The position numbers were made by a program, and so were the translations under genes. Source: Brachynemurus nebulosus (lineage: Eukaryota > Arthropoda > Insecta > Neuroptera > Myrmeleontidae). From it: 64,000 nucleotides of DNA. The DNA is taken from NCBI GenBank assembly GCA_035578155.1, contig JAPWDM010000013.1:9635527-9699526 (forward strand). The letters are read 5' to 3'. Below the pieces are notes generated by a model that saw only the letters and a program-made list of their open reading frames with translations, did not search any database and was not told the origin of the DNA. Shown here one piece after another: positions 44,388-56,040 of the stretch (position 1 is its first letter; each line of letters opens with the position of its first letter).

Positions 44388-44838
44388 CCTGTAGCATTCA
44401 CATACAAAATTTCATGTTTATAGACTAAAAGGTGTGGAACTTATTGGAGTCAAACAAACGGACAGATAGACAGACACACCGACAGAGAAAGACACGATGA
44501 AAATGACTACTTCAGTAACAATTAATACCGCTTCGCTTCTCCGGCTTTACCCGATGCGCGATGGTTTCAACAACAGCCAAATTACGACTCCAATTACTCT
44601 GAAATTTACTTTCATTCAGACTCGAATGATTGCATCACATTTCTTATTGAAATCCCTATCTCGCCGCGAAATATCTCAACAACGAAATGGTCCCGCGGTG
44701 ATCCAAATGTGTCTTGGAAATGATTAAACGGATTATTGTAGGCTTTGTAGACCTAGAGCCAAAATTTGTCAGTTTTCTTGTAATTAAAAGAAATGAACGA
44801 TTTTGGATTTTATTTTTAAATGACCTCTTTAATTTAAT
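44388..44838. repeat. GACAGA-type retroelement tail and flank
   Basis: The run 'aaacggacagatagacagac' at about 44456-44475 resembles the GACAGACGG tails of insect retroelements, as at 26135. The 76-codon frame that follows (44497-44727) has no recognised domain. Confidence 0.4.
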
Positions 44839-45567
44839 AGTCCAATAGCACTAATTTTAAGCCCTATCTCACTAAACATTAATTTTAGGATAGATATAAA
44901 AAATTTTTAAAAAAAGATTCTTGTAGGGATTACCGAGGAGAACATTTGTGCATAATGTGAACTCCCGGAAATGTTTTTTTTAAATTGTTTAAACAATATT
45001 GAGAATTCACAAATAACGTTTTTTGACCTTTCACCGCTTACGTAGCGAAAACGGTGATAGATATATTAAAAAGTGTTAACACCTTTTTTGTAGGGAATCG
45101 AATTCTCTATAAAAAAAGTCAGCGAGAGCACCTGTCTATCTTGTACAGATGAAAAGATACAAAGCCCCAAACGCGCACTCAAAAATCCACGTTTTCTAGC
45201 GTTCCGGTAAGGTTCCAGACGGCACACCCTGCCGGAACGCTAGAAAAAGTGGATTTTTGAGTGCGCGTTTGGAGCGCTGCATCTTTTCAGTTGTATAAGA
45301 TACACAGGTGCTCTCGCAGACTTTTTTTGTAGAGAATTTGATTCTCTACAAGAAAGGTCTTAACACTTTTTAATGTATCTATCACCGTTTTCGCTACGTA
45401 AGCGATGAAACGTAACAAAACGCTATTCATGATATAAAAAAACATTTCCGGGAGTTAACATTTTGCACAAATATTCTGCTCGGCAATCCCTACAAGAATC
45501 TCTTTTTAAAAAATTTTTATGTCTATTCTAAAATTAATGTATTGATAAAATTTAGTGCTATTAGACT
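44839..45567. mobile_element. Foldback element, copy 2 (uninterrupted)
   Basis: Element of 729 bp with ends agtccaatagcactaatttt and, mirrored, aaatttagtgctattagact. Two arms of about 350 bp meet around 'ggttccagacggcacac'. The inner pair reads cactcaaaaatccacgtttt and aaagtggatttttgagtg, followed by cgcgtttgg on the right arm. It is homologous to 27917-29190. The complete palindrome shows that copy 1 has lost part of one arm at the centre. Confidence 0.88.
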
Positions 45568-45649
45568 AATATTCTTTAAATTGTCCAACGTGTCAAGTTT
45601 AAAATATGTAGACCAAATTCACATGGCGAAATTTCCAGGCCCAAAACTA

Positions 45650-46942
45650 CGAGGGTAGTCCCAGAAGTACCCGACCCAACCAAGAAAGTATAAAAATTTT
45701 GGAAAAAAATATATTTATTTTTCAACATAATCTCCTTTCAGCTCTATACACTTTTCCCAGCGATGTTCAATAAGTTCGATACCCTTTTGATAATAAGAAC
45801 TGTCTTGCTCTTCAAAATAGCCATTAACTGCCAACATCACTTCTTCATCGTTGGAAAATTTTTGACCACTGAGCCATTTTTTCAAGTTTGGGAACAGAAA
45901 ATAATCCGAGGGGGCTAAATCTGGTGAATAGGGTGCATGAGGTAGCAATTCAAACTTTAATTCATTAATTTTGGCCATTGCAATAACGGATTTGTGAGCT
46001 AGTGCATTGTCTTGATGAAACAACACTTTCTTCTTAACCAAATGCGGCCGTTTTTGCTTGATTTCGTCACTCAAACGTTGCAATAAGTTTGCATAATACT
46101 CGCCGCTGATAGTTTTTCCTTTTTCAAGATAGTCAATGAAAATTATCCCACACACATCCCAAAAAACCGAGGCCATGACCTTGCCTGCAGATGGAACGGT
46201 CTTCGCCTTCTTTGGAGCCGGTTCTCCCTTTCCAGTCCACTGTTTTGATTGTTCTTTTGTCTCGGGTGTGAAGTGATAGACCCATGTTTCATGCATGATT
46301 ATGAATCGGCTAAAAATTCTGCTTTGTTGCTGTGAAACTTCGCTAAACATTCAGTTGAAACATCTTCACGACACTGCTTTTGCTCGAGTGTGAGCAAACG
46401 CGGCACCCATCTTGCCCACAGCTTTCTCATGTTCAAATTTTCAGATAATATGCGATGTATCGCACTTTTTGAAACACCTACTATGTCTGCTAGCTCGCGC
46501 ACTTTCAGTCGACGATCATCCAGTACCGCTTTATGAATTTTCATCACCAGTTCTGGAGTCGTTATCTCATTGGGTCGCCCATTGCGATGCTTGTTTTGGC
46601 AGCTCGTACGGCCTCATTTAAACTCTGCTACCCAATATATTACAGTTGTAAACGAAGGAGCAGACTCACCTAGAGTAGAATCTAGTTCAGCTTTTATCTT
46701 GGTTGGGCTGAGGCCTTTCAAATAAAAGTATTGTATCACGTAACGATGACCAATTTTTTCCATTTTCACAAATTCATTGAAAACGTTCGCTATCGATGGC
46801 TGTCAAACAAATACTAAACAACGTAGCGTCTTCAAACTTGAAAGAAATGCTTTATAGATTGTGTACTTTCTAACAAAATAATATTTTTTAAACAGCTACC
46901 TCGATCTTTACGTCAGGTCGGGTATTTATGGGACCATCCTCG
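45650..46942 (-). mobile_element. Full-length mariner transposon
   Basis: Element of 1293 bp with TA duplication (45648-45649 and 46943-46944). Left end CGAGGGTAGTCCCAGAAGTA and, complemented, right end CGAGGATGGTCCCATAAATA are ~28 bp TIRs with some mismatches. The length fits the usual 1.3 kb of mariner. It encodes an inactivated transposase on the minus strand. Confidence 0.95.
45715..46763 (-). pseudogene. mariner transposase, inactivated
   Basis: The reading starts at an ATG (46761-46763) giving MEKIGHRYVIQYFYLKGLSP, the N-terminal HTH region. The frame is stopped by TGA at 46614-46616, continues with HTH2 (LADIVGVSKSAIHRILSENL, with WVPRLLT after it), and is frameshifted near 46300-46320. 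The catalytic domain then runs HETWVYHFTPETKEQSKQW, HQDNALAH and SPDLAPSDYF to the stop at 45715. The second and third acidic residues have the mariner D-34-D spacing, but the first catalytic Asp (DETW) is replaced by His. Total length is that of ~350 codons. Nonsense, frameshift and catalytic loss make it dead; it remains a datable fossil. Confidence 0.93.
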
Positions 46943-46944
46943 TA

Positions 46945-47590
46945 TATTTCCATTTCGGTAAGGATACTTCTAGTTTCCAACTATTTATTTATTTTTGGTA
47001 CGTCAGTGTACACAAAAAAAATAAATAAATAAATAAACAAATAAACAAATCAAACGAAAACACAACAAAACAAATGAAAGAGTATAAAATAGAAAAAGAA
47101 TGAAGATCAAATGCATGCATACGCGGGCATTTCAACTGTTTAAATTGAACTGTTAATTAAAAGTATTGTTAAAATAATACTTTAGAAAATTATCAAAGGT
47201 AAATAAAACGGAATGCAATAAGCGTCTTTTATATAATAAATATTTTATGTATTGTATACTTCTTTAAAAAAACATCAAAAACAATTACCAAAGAGTAAAT
47301 ACGCCAAACATTTATGTACGTAGGTACGTATATCTATGTACTATAAATATGTATGTATATGAAGTAGAACAAACCATAAAAGAACAAACGACATCCATTG
47401 AAACAAAAGAAAAGTCATGTACAAAACATATTTAACGAACAATTCCAAACAGGAGTTAACGTATTATCCAGTAGCGTTTAAATTCAACAACGGCATAAAT
47501 GTAAAATGTTTTTATTCTATCGAATTTAAAAGAGAAGCAATGAGGCAGAAATACTGCGGGAGTAGGTAAAAATTTTGTGTAATTGTGAGA
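46945..47590. other. No gene seen
   Basis: AT-rich, with (AAAT)/(AAAC) short tandem runs at 47019-47055. No recognised exon. Confidence 0.45.
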
Positions 47591-47712
47591 GTAGAATAGT
47601 TGTACGGGTTCTGCCGCACCGTGCGATTCAAAAGTTGATCGCAAACCTTGGGTGAGGGTGTGTCCATACTTTTGAAGTGCACGGTGCCGCAGAACCCGTA
47701 CAGCTATCCTAC
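47591..47712. mobile_element. Miniature MITE, 122 bp
   Basis: The 34 bp TIRs begin gtagaatagttgtacgggtt (left) and, complemented, gtaggatagctgtacgggtt (right). They continue through ctgccgcaccgtgc / gcacggtgccgcag, around a ~54 bp centre. Only a few mismatches between arms. Confidence 0.85.
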
Positions 47713-48043
47713 TTGTGGGTTTATTACCATTTATCTTCAAAACGGAGATAAATGGTCTATTTGAAATCTGATAATTCCAAGATAGTTCTTAGCTAAGGTT
47801 TGAGGAAAATTGGCTTGGGATTTGCAAGATCAAAATAAAATTGCGCAGAATTATTGTTAAGCAGCTTTGATGAAAGTATCATTCAAAATCTTAAAAATCC
47901 ATTTTGAAAGCTGATTATTGTATAGGATAATTCTTAACTAAGTTTAATGAAAAGGGGCTCAATTGTTAACCGAATATTCTAATTGTTCTGGGATAAAAAT
48001 ACAGTTTAAAGTTTCATATAAAGAAGTTTCCACAAACCTATGA

Positions 48044-48080
48044 GTTCTAGAAAAGTTCTAGAAAGTTCTAGAAAGTTTCA
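48044..48080. promoter_or_regulatory. Heat-shock-element-like array
   Basis: Three TTCTAGAA palindromes in a row: gttctagaaaagttctagaa then agttctagaaagtttc. From 48055 on, the spacing is TTC-2-GAA-2-TTC-2-GAA, the canonical HSF site geometry; the first palindrome is offset by one extra base. It could equally be a short simple repeat (gttctagaaa)n. No gene is visible beside it. Confidence 0.4.
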
Positions 48081-48698
48081 AATAAAATTTTCTGGAGTTG
48101 CATATTCCAAATTTCGTTATAATTTAGAATAAGCTGACTTTGTGGTTTTGTGCTAATTGAATACATAACGAATAAAAATTAAAGTATTCTACGTATAAAT
48201 CATAAGGAAATTTGGAAATTACAATTCCAGGAATTTTTATTTGTAACTCTTTAGAGTTTTTTTTCCATTCGTTTAATATTACTTTTTATTAAATGCTTAT
48301 ACCTTGGTAAATGGATCCACGCCAGACAGTAGGGCCCGAGAGTTGGTTGAATTTTAACTCAAAATTAAAGGATTCCCGAGTATATATACATATCTTTTAA
48401 CCATTTTTCTGGAATATTCATCGAATAGTTCTAAAAATTGAACTTAAACAAAAATCATTACTTTATTTAACTATTCTTGAATAAAGTCGCTTGTATATTA
48501 CTTTTTTCTTCAATGAACAGGTAAAATAATAGCTACATTTTTTACAGTTGCATCATTATTGAATTCATCCCACACTGTTTCGTTAATGACGTTTTTGTTT
48601 TTCATTTTTTTCCAACTCATTTGTTTCTTTTTTGCCAACATTTCATTTGATTTTTCAATCTCTGCCCCTCTCACGTCCCACGTCCCACATACAACATA

Positions 48699-49650
48699 GA
48701 GTGAATGCGGGAGAGATGCCGCACATTTTGAAAACACTTGATAATTCTTAAAGTATGCATTTAATTGATTTGAAATTTAGTACACAATAAATGTAAACAT
48801 TGTTCTCTATAAAATTATTTATAAATAATTTTAAATTTTGAGTCATAAAGGATTCATAATTAACATTTTTGTAGAGCCTGTAAAGCGGCGTCTCTCCCAC
48901 ACTTATGGGAGAGATGCCGCATCAAAGAAGGTGAGACGCCGCATAGTTCATATTAAAAATTTTGCATTTTACACACATCTCCATACATGATGCATATGTA
49001 ACCATTTTTGGCACTTTATATATCTTAACCAGTCAACTTTTTCTTTGTTGCTGATTAGCAACATTCAAAACATTCAGTTACACAGGCAATCATCATTATT
49101 TTCGTTATCTTCACTAATATGAGAGCTCTTCCTGATCCATTAATGGATCTCTTATATTTATGTGGCATAATTTACAGTCCAAAAAGAAATTGCAGAATTA
49201 CGGTATATAAGTCTATGTTCTTAACATGTAATATGATGCGGCATCTATATCAACTTTTAATGCGGCATCTCTCCTTTTTGTTGGGATAGATGCCGCATGT
49301 TGCTATAGCAAGCATAGTGCAGAATTCCAACCTAAAATTTTATAGAGTACTTTTAAAATATACCTAAAATAATAACAAAACTCACTTTCATTAAAACAAT
49401 GAAACATACATTATTAAATTCTAATGAATTAAATGCTGAATAAAATATTATGTTAAAAAACTTACTTTTCAATAATAAAGAGTTGGATAATTACTAAACT
49501 GATGGACTAATCATAAATGTTGCCATATACAGCTTAAATAAGTAACTTATTTTAAACATATAATCCAGTAATAGCGCTATCTATCAATCAACGAACGAAC
49601 TATGGCTACTGCGGTATCTCTCCCAAGCGGCATCTCGCACGCACTTACCC
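48699..49650 (-). mobile_element. pogo-like deletion derivative rich in GATGCCGCA, copy 2
   Basis: Element of 952 bp flanked by TA (48697-48698 and 49651-49652). Left end GAGTGAATGCGGGAGAGATG and right end (complement) GGGTAAGTGCGTGCGAGATG. It is an inverted copy of 32226-33130 along its length, including the internal GATGCCGCA clusters at 48890-48945 and 49235-49305. Confidence 0.85.
48968..49168 (-). pseudogene. Transposase relic, copy 2
   Basis: The minus-strand ATG at 49166-49168 gives MPHKYKRSINGSGRA. Later frames give SEDNENNDDCLC and DWLRYIKCQKWLHM, i.e. the same N-terminus plus Cys/Trp tail as 32662-32878, with different lesions (one tail Cys is Tyr here while the KW-H core is kept). 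Both copies share the same internal deletion, so the deleted form itself was mobilised. Confidence 0.62.
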
Positions 49651-49652
49651 TA

Positions 49653-50029
49653 TACGCTACTCGTTTGTGCTTTGTTTGTTTTTATTTATATGTTGGTATA
49701 TACAAGATGTGTTTTTCAAAAAATCACATACAAAGAACTAAAAAACATCATGTAATGCATGCCACGCCACCGACTAAACAGACAGATACATATTATTAGA
49801 TGTACAAAACATTTACAAAGCTTATCACTGCACGTAATATATAGAGGCTGAGTTTTTTTTGGAGTTATCAGTTACGGATAAACTGTTGACTTGTTATTGT
49901 GGTAATCGATTTCTGTAACTAGGAGAAGGCCTAGCCCCAGAGCGGTGCAAACGTGCACTGTACTGGGTCCAGCTTTTCTGAAGGCCCGCACCTGACCCCA
50001 AAAAAGTGTTTGCTCTGAGATAGTCAGGT
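49653..50029. other. No gene seen; GC-richer patch at 49920-50030
   Basis: The patch ggcctagccccagagcggtg ... ggcccgcacctgacccc is GC-rich and may be a TE fragment. It directly abuts the dispersed repeat at 50030. Confidence 0.4.
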
Positions 50030-50415
50030 ACAAAAGTGTATCTAAAAAAAAATTAAAATTCTTCAGTGATTACATTATTTTGTATACCACTTGTTTTTTT
50101 TAATTTCCGCGCGCCTATGTTGTAGCAATATAAAAACATTGTTAACAAGGCGTTGTAAGAACGTTGTAAAATGATGTTTACAAATTATATTTCAAAAAAG
50201 GGCTTGGTAAATAATTTTTGTTTCTTATAATATGATTTGTAACTTTGTACTTTATAACATTAAATTTTTATCAAATTCCTTTGACCATTTCCATTTTATT
50301 CAAAAAAAAAAGCTTCTAATAAGAGCCCGTGTTAAAATTACAAAACTTTGAAATCGTTTTTCTCAAAATTGGGGTGGTCAATTTTTTTTTCGATAAGGGC
50401 TCGTATTATTGGTAT
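50030..50415 (-). repeat. Inverted copy of the 8440-8835 dispersed repeat
   Basis: Contains ttgtataccacttg, taatttccgcg, acaaggcgttgtaagaacg, 'ttgtaactttgtactttata' and 'ggctcgtattattgg' in the order and orientation expected for the reverse complement of 8440-8835. By eye about 80 percent similar. Neither copy carries the ~65 bp bracketing repeats except at 8 kb. Confidence 0.7.
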
Positions 50416-51152
50416 TGAATTAAATAAATATCTTGAGAAGTTTCGTTAAAATCCTTTGAAAAATCGTTGTACGGACCAACTACCTAATTTTGAAGCTTAG
50501 TATTTCAAATATCACGTAACTTCGGGTCCTATATATTCAATGCAATGTCAATCCTTGTACGTATATGCCATTGTTTGATGGATGTATCAGGGTAAAATAC
50601 TAAACACACTGCTGGATATTTCTTTCGTCAGTTGATTCACTGGATTTGTTTTTGTTGTACATTTAAATAAAACAATGGTTTTGCTAGTCGCGATTTCCAA
50701 ATGGTCCAAATACAAGTAATAAACTGTTGTTTATAACTGGGCATACTTATACGGACTGCTTGTATACATATATTTTGTTTTGACGATGTAGAATGACTTG
50801 TAGCTGTTTACATCAATGTAAAACGTACTAAATGTAGGTGAATTGAACCATAGAGAAAATGTAATTTATTGGTAAAAAAGGGAAAAGTGATAAGCCAATA
50901 AAATGATCTCTGAATACAAACTTCGGTAAACACTGTCTTTCTTTTCAAAGGCGTATATTAAAGTGGATTCTATCTTCAAGGACGGATTTACCTTTGAGAG
51001 GTCCCTAAGTACTTGCTCCCCTGCTAAGGCGACAAGGAAATCAAGGGAAATTTTCGAAATCTTTCGATTTCCTCCAAACAAAACAGCAAATTTTCTGGGC
51101 TGCAAATTTGATAATAACCATTTTTGTCGTAAAATTAATATTTTTTAAGATA
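50416..51152. other. No gene seen
   Basis: Mixed AT-rich sequence. Overlapping 60-80 codon frames on both strands around 50866-51148 are mirror readings of one stretch without a recognised domain. Confidence 0.4.
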
Positions 51153-51803
51153 TATAAAAGTAATGTGCTATTAAAAAAAAACACTTTTTGGAAATTTTTT
51201 AGGGGGAAACTATTTATCGTAATGAAAAAAAAAAATTTACATTAAAGTACATATACTTTAGTGTTTCTTGAGTATTTTTTTTTTTATTTTTGAACAACCG
51301 TCTGGCCTTAATTCAAAGAAAACTATAAGTCCGATTGAATTAAAATTGGATGCATTCTCTTTATTATGGTGTTTTTTATAAGACTATCTAGAATCAGCCC
51401 TTAATATAAAAATTTCTTAAAACGCCTGAAAGATCCAAAAAAACAGAGCAACTTTTCTTAATTTTTATTCAAAATTGCCCGAAAAAAATATGATTTTTGA
51501 TGGATTGATTCTAGATAGTCTTACAGAAAACATCATAATAAAGAGAATGCATCCAATTTTAGTCCAATTGGACTAATAATTTTTTTTTTGAATCGTTGAC
51601 ACCGTTTTGAATTATAAAATTTACATATGACATTCAACAGGCCTACAAGAGCAGATGGAAGGTCAGAAAAAAGAAAAAAAAATTCAAGATACACTTATTT
51701 ATACATATGTACTTTAATGTACAAAACAATTTTTTCATTACAATAAATAGTTTTCCCAAAAAAAAAATCCCAAAAAAGTGTTTTTTTTAGCACATCACTT
51801 ATA
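51153..51803. mobile_element. Large foldback element, ~650 bp
   Basis: Arms of roughly 250 bp run inward from tataaaagtaatgtgct (51153) and agcacatcacttata (51789-51803). Matching blocks include 'aactatttatcgtaatg' / cattacaataaatagtt, 'attggatgcattctctttat' / ataaagagaatgcatccaat, and 'agactatctagaatca' / tgattctagatagtct. AT-rich loop around 51430-51500. No coding sequence. Confidence 0.85.
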
Positions 51804-52958
51804 AAAGACCCTTATGAACGCAAAATTCTACCATACTCCAACTTTCTTGTATGAAAGATCTTTAATTATCGATTACTTTTGTGGATCTCATTCTGTCAAT
51901 TTTCAATCATTTTAAAAAACACGGATATAAAATAAAATTTCAAAAAACACAATCTGATCGGACATTCAATTTATTAACGCCACCTAATTCATTTTAACAT
52001 TTACGGCGATAATTTTTTTTTTTTTCGTTTTCAATAACCTCATCGTCTAGATTAAACACCATTATTTTTATTGTATTGTAGGATTATGTATACTCTGTGA
52101 TTCGACAATCCATATACCTCTTTGAATAATTATTTCTGTATTGTAAATTCCCGATATTAAAACGTTTTAATTATTAACATTGCTTCCCGGCGTGTATTTA
52201 ATGGAATATTCAATATAGTCCCATTAAACTTGGTACTAATTAGTACCTATCGTTTTGGTGTGTTATGTATGTTAGTTTAATAACGGAATAATTGTAAAAA
52301 TTTATTATTTTAATTTCTTTTTTTTTTTTGTTCAGTGGAGAAAAAGTTATGATATAGAAATAAATAATTAAAGTTCGTTTTGTTTTATATGTATTTATTC
52401 AATTAATTTATTTTTAATTGAAATATGAAATGGATAAATTTTCATCAATTAGATTTAAATAAACATCATTCTCACTGGCGTATAATAAATTTTCATAGTC
52501 AGTAGACAATTTTAATTTTTTTGTCAAGAAATTAAAAATTAAAAAATTGACGTTTTTTTTTTTTTGAAACGATAGGAAAAAATTGCGTTATGCGCACGCC
52601 CATGAAGGTTTCTGATTTAGTACAATCATTTAACAAAAGGCAGCGCCCGAATCGTCTCAACATAAAATCTGTATATTGTTCATTGCGAGAAAACTTTAGT
52701 AAATTGTTGTCATATACTTTCCGTTTACAAGTGTGTGGATTGAATTTGGAAAATATGGATAGCTGTATGTGGCCTGCTTACGCGTCGAAAAATCTTGAGA
52801 TTTGTTCGTATATGCTCCGGACGAAAAAACAAAAAAATTTCAATAAACAGAATGAAAATTCAAACACGTTTCTTTCATTGGGTGACATTGCAAAGCATGT
52901 CGGGTACTCGCCAGTTTCTTTATAGAGCTTTTCATTTGCATAGTTTCAATATTTTACA
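51804..52958. other. No gene confirmed; unrecognised 111-codon frame 52590-52925
   Basis: A plus-strand frame starting MRTPMKVSDLVQSFNKRQRP has a fairly balanced composition, and a second overlapping frame follows. No domain, splice signal or relative is recognised, so it is not called a gene. The rest is AT-rich. Confidence 0.3.
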
Positions 52959-52959
52959 C

Positions 52960-53010
52960 CAATGGTTCTCAAAATTTTTTACTCACGACCCCCTTTTGCA
53001 CTTAAAAATT
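52960..53010 (+). mobile_element. Truncated hAT terminus
   Basis: CAATGGTTCTCAAAATTTTT followed by tactcacgaccccc is a recognisable hAT (Charlie-like) left end (consensus CAGNGGTTCTCAAA). No right terminus was found within the next 1 kb. Confidence 0.5.
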
Positions 53011-53960
53011 TTGAAAAGATCCACCAAACGTATTGAAATGTGTAGAAAATAGGCGCACGATCTGCAATCAATTGTTTCTGCAACCTTCCAAATATAGTCC
53101 ATTTCAAGGTTTATTTATGTTTATAAGGTTCACCAATGAAATGAAAACGACGCTTCATTGTGGACTGCAGTATAGCCAGGTCCGGAATATTTTTCTTTTT
53201 ATTATGTCTTAGTAATGTTGGAAGTGAACAAAAACATTTGAGTTAATGAAAAAATAAAATACCCGAGTCGTTTTCAGAAAAAAGAATAAAAATAATTAAT
53301 ATACTTTTTTCAATTAAATATAGATAAAATAAGTATTTGAAATATATTTATTACGGTTTGTCAGAAAAATAGATACAAATATATTCGATAATGTTACACA
53401 TGCGTTCATTCTCTGCATGTTATAGAATTCAGGAATTATGAAACATTAATGAAAAACTCTGTCTTACTTTGTTAATTACGGATTAATTTAGGTGTTTTCA
53501 ATGTTTTTAATTCAACAACATTATTCTACACCCTTTTTTGGATATCGAAAAGAGCTAACGTCTTTATTTAATGTCTTATACTGTGAATTTTAACAATTTG
53601 GCACAGAACACCATATACCAGGCATGACTATAAAAATACGTAAGAATAATTTTAGATGCCCGCCCTGAAATGACGATTTTCAAAGCAGCAATTAATGAAA
53701 TTAGATAAAATAACTAAATAACTTACATTTGGCACAAAATAACAAACAAAATGTGAAAAATTGATAAAAATAATTATATTAAACTGAATATTATAATATA
53801 ATAACTAATAATTATTCAGAAATAATACTTTAAAATTTAAAAATGACAGTTCATATACAAATATTATTGATGATCAAGTGATGATCAGTTGACGCTATAA
53901 AACAGCTGATTGTAGTCCGAAAGAAATACATTGTAGTATACGGATTTAGTGTACCTCATA

Positions 53961-53962
<2 letters not shown>
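53011..53962. other. No feature seen
   Basis: AT-rich, possibly the body of the truncated hAT element. No transposase frame. Confidence 0.4.

Positions 53963-54040
<78 letters not shown>
53963..54040. repeat. (TA)n microsatellite
   Basis: Uninterrupted TA tract of about 76 bp. Confidence 0.95.
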
Positions 54041-54044
<4 letters not shown>

Positions 54045-55440
54045 TTGGTCCATTTCACTTAAATTTAACCATGCGTCATCACTTATGAATTTAAATAATT
54101 TCCATTTCCTGGGCCTTATCTCTTTCATTATTGCACTTACGCAAATTTTAAAATTGCAGTTTGTTTTTAGAAAAGAACAGAAGATTGATTTGTTTTCAAT
54201 ATTTTTTTTAACTTTGACTCATGATCAATTGTATTTGAAATAGGATATATTTTATTGTGTAAAAAAAACGTTAGAAGTATTTAAACAATATGGAAGAAAT
54301 ATACAAAATATCAGACAAAACACGCCACTGCTAAACGTATTAAAATATTGAAAAGGTGATTTTTACACTTACGTTGTTATTGAATTTACAATCGCTAATT
54401 GATTGTGAAGGCATCTTTATATAGGAACATGTATAATACTTGCATACCATAGCCAGTTGGTTCGCGTTGTAAACTTATTACGTAATATGTGCCTAACTAC
54501 CTACGTCACTGTACATCCCATTTACCGTGGTGCTATACGTACACATTAAAAAAACCCCCGGGCGCTCCAGGGTTTATTATTTGAATGTTTTGTTCCCATT
54601 GACGTTTCGTGTACTTTTTTCCACCATTTGTATTCTGATTTTATGAGATGCCTTTAGTCCCCACTACCCCGCCATTTTAAAGTATTCAACGTTTAATGAT
54701 ATTTGTTTTCCTTTAATGATGCTTCCCTTTTCATGTTACAATTGAACATAATATTACTTTGTATACAGGACAAAGCAAAACAGTATTGCAATATAGATAG
54801 GTATTTATACACTAATATGTTACTATAGTTACTTTGTCTTTTTTTTCTGCAAAATTGTAAAATAAAAGACATTATTGCTCCAATAAAAGAGATACATTTT
54901 ACAGTATTTTTCATTTTCATTTGCTTTGATCGTTTATAGTAAATATTATGTTGTTCAGTGGAAGAATAAATAAATAGTTCACGTTTACATCGTTTTGTTT
55001 TTTGAGTACTGTAGATACGAAAAAATAACGGATCAAAAAAGCTTACTTATCTTCCTAAGCAATTAGTAAATAGATGTCTTTATGGAAGCATTTACTTATA
55101 AATAGACGACAATTACTCATTCTTATTAATATTGCCTTTTCGACAAAAAAAGTTTCGACTTACGATCTTCGGTAACTAATATACAGTGGCCATTCAATGG
55201 TACGTACTCCGATTTTACGTAGACATGTCAGTGATTTAGTGGGATTTTCCTCTCACAGATATGTTGTTGTTTGTCTGTGTTGGTGGCAATTTATGTACCA
55301 AGCCAGAGTCAGGGCCGTAGATAATACTGTCTGAGGGTCTCGTAGCCTTTAAAAATTTTAAAATTTCACTGCAGATATATATGCACATATTCTGTATGTA
55401 CGTAATATACGTAATATGCAAAATGCAAATGCAAAATGAG
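54041..55440. other. No gene seen
   Basis: AT-rich, with a short GC hairpin-like stretch aacccccgggcgctccagggtt at about 54555. 'cagggccgtaga' near 55309 resembles a hAT end, but no matching duplication was found. Confidence 0.4.
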
Positions 55441-55444
55441 TAAC

Positions 55445-56040
55445 GTAAAATTCTAGAATATTCTAATCGTCAACTAGCAGAGATATCAAAAAGCAGACTT
55501 CACCGTTGAATTGCTCATTAAAGATGAGATCAAACAGTGTAGTTTGACAAAAATTCTAGAATGTTCTATTTGTCAACTAGCAAAGATATTGAAAAATCAA
55601 TTGTACCATTTAATTGTCCATTGAAAAAGAGGTCAAGTTACACATTTTGATAAATGTTCTGGAATATTCTATTCGTCAACTAGCAAAGATATTCAAAACA
55701 GACGTCGCCATTGAATTGGCTACCAAAAAAGAGACCAAATAACACATTTTGAGAAACGTTCTAGAATATTCTATTTGTCAACCGAAATTGTCCAACCGAA
55801 ATTAAACTAATGTAAACCAAATGTCCTATTCCGTCTTTTATTCGATGACCAATTAAATGGTGCAATCGATTTTTCGATATCTTTGTTATTTAACGAATAG
55901 AACATTCTAGAATTTTTGTCAAAATGCGCTGCTTAATCTAATTTTTAGTGCCCCATTCAATAGTGAAGTTTGTTTTTTGGTATCTTTGCTAGTTCATGAG
56001 TAGAATATTCTAGAATTTTTGTCAGCTTTCGCTATTTGGC
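55445..56040. repeat. 103 bp repeat, three direct and two inverted copies, each with a heat-shock-element triplet
   Basis: Perfect TTCnnGAAnnTTC or inverse triplets start at 55451, 55554, 55657, 55759 (spacing 103, 103, 102) and, in inverted orientation, at 55900 and 56003 (spacing 103). Between them each unit repeats 'gtcaactagcaaagatat' and 'ccattgaattg'-type blocks (inverted: 'tatctttgctagtt', 'ccattcaat'). The array is thus a tandem repeat with an inverted half, centred near 55835. It may belong to a Helitron-like or MITE element, but no ends were identified. Confidence 0.82.
55451..56015. promoter_or_regulatory. Six perfect heat-shock-factor-type sites
   Basis: Sites: TTCTAGAATATTC (55451), TTCTAGAATGTTC (55554), TTCTGGAATATTC (55657), TTCTAGAATATTC (55759), GAACATTCTAGAA (55900), GAATATTCTAGAA (56003). 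Each has three alternating nGAAn pentamers with no mismatch, the minimal trimer-binding geometry for HSF. The match is exact, but function is inference; TAGAATATTCTA is also simply palindromic AT-rich sequence. Confidence 0.5.

Noticed and set aside
52590..52925. 111-codon frame starting MRTPMKVSD
   Set aside because: No family recognised and no signals; left as an unassigned open frame.
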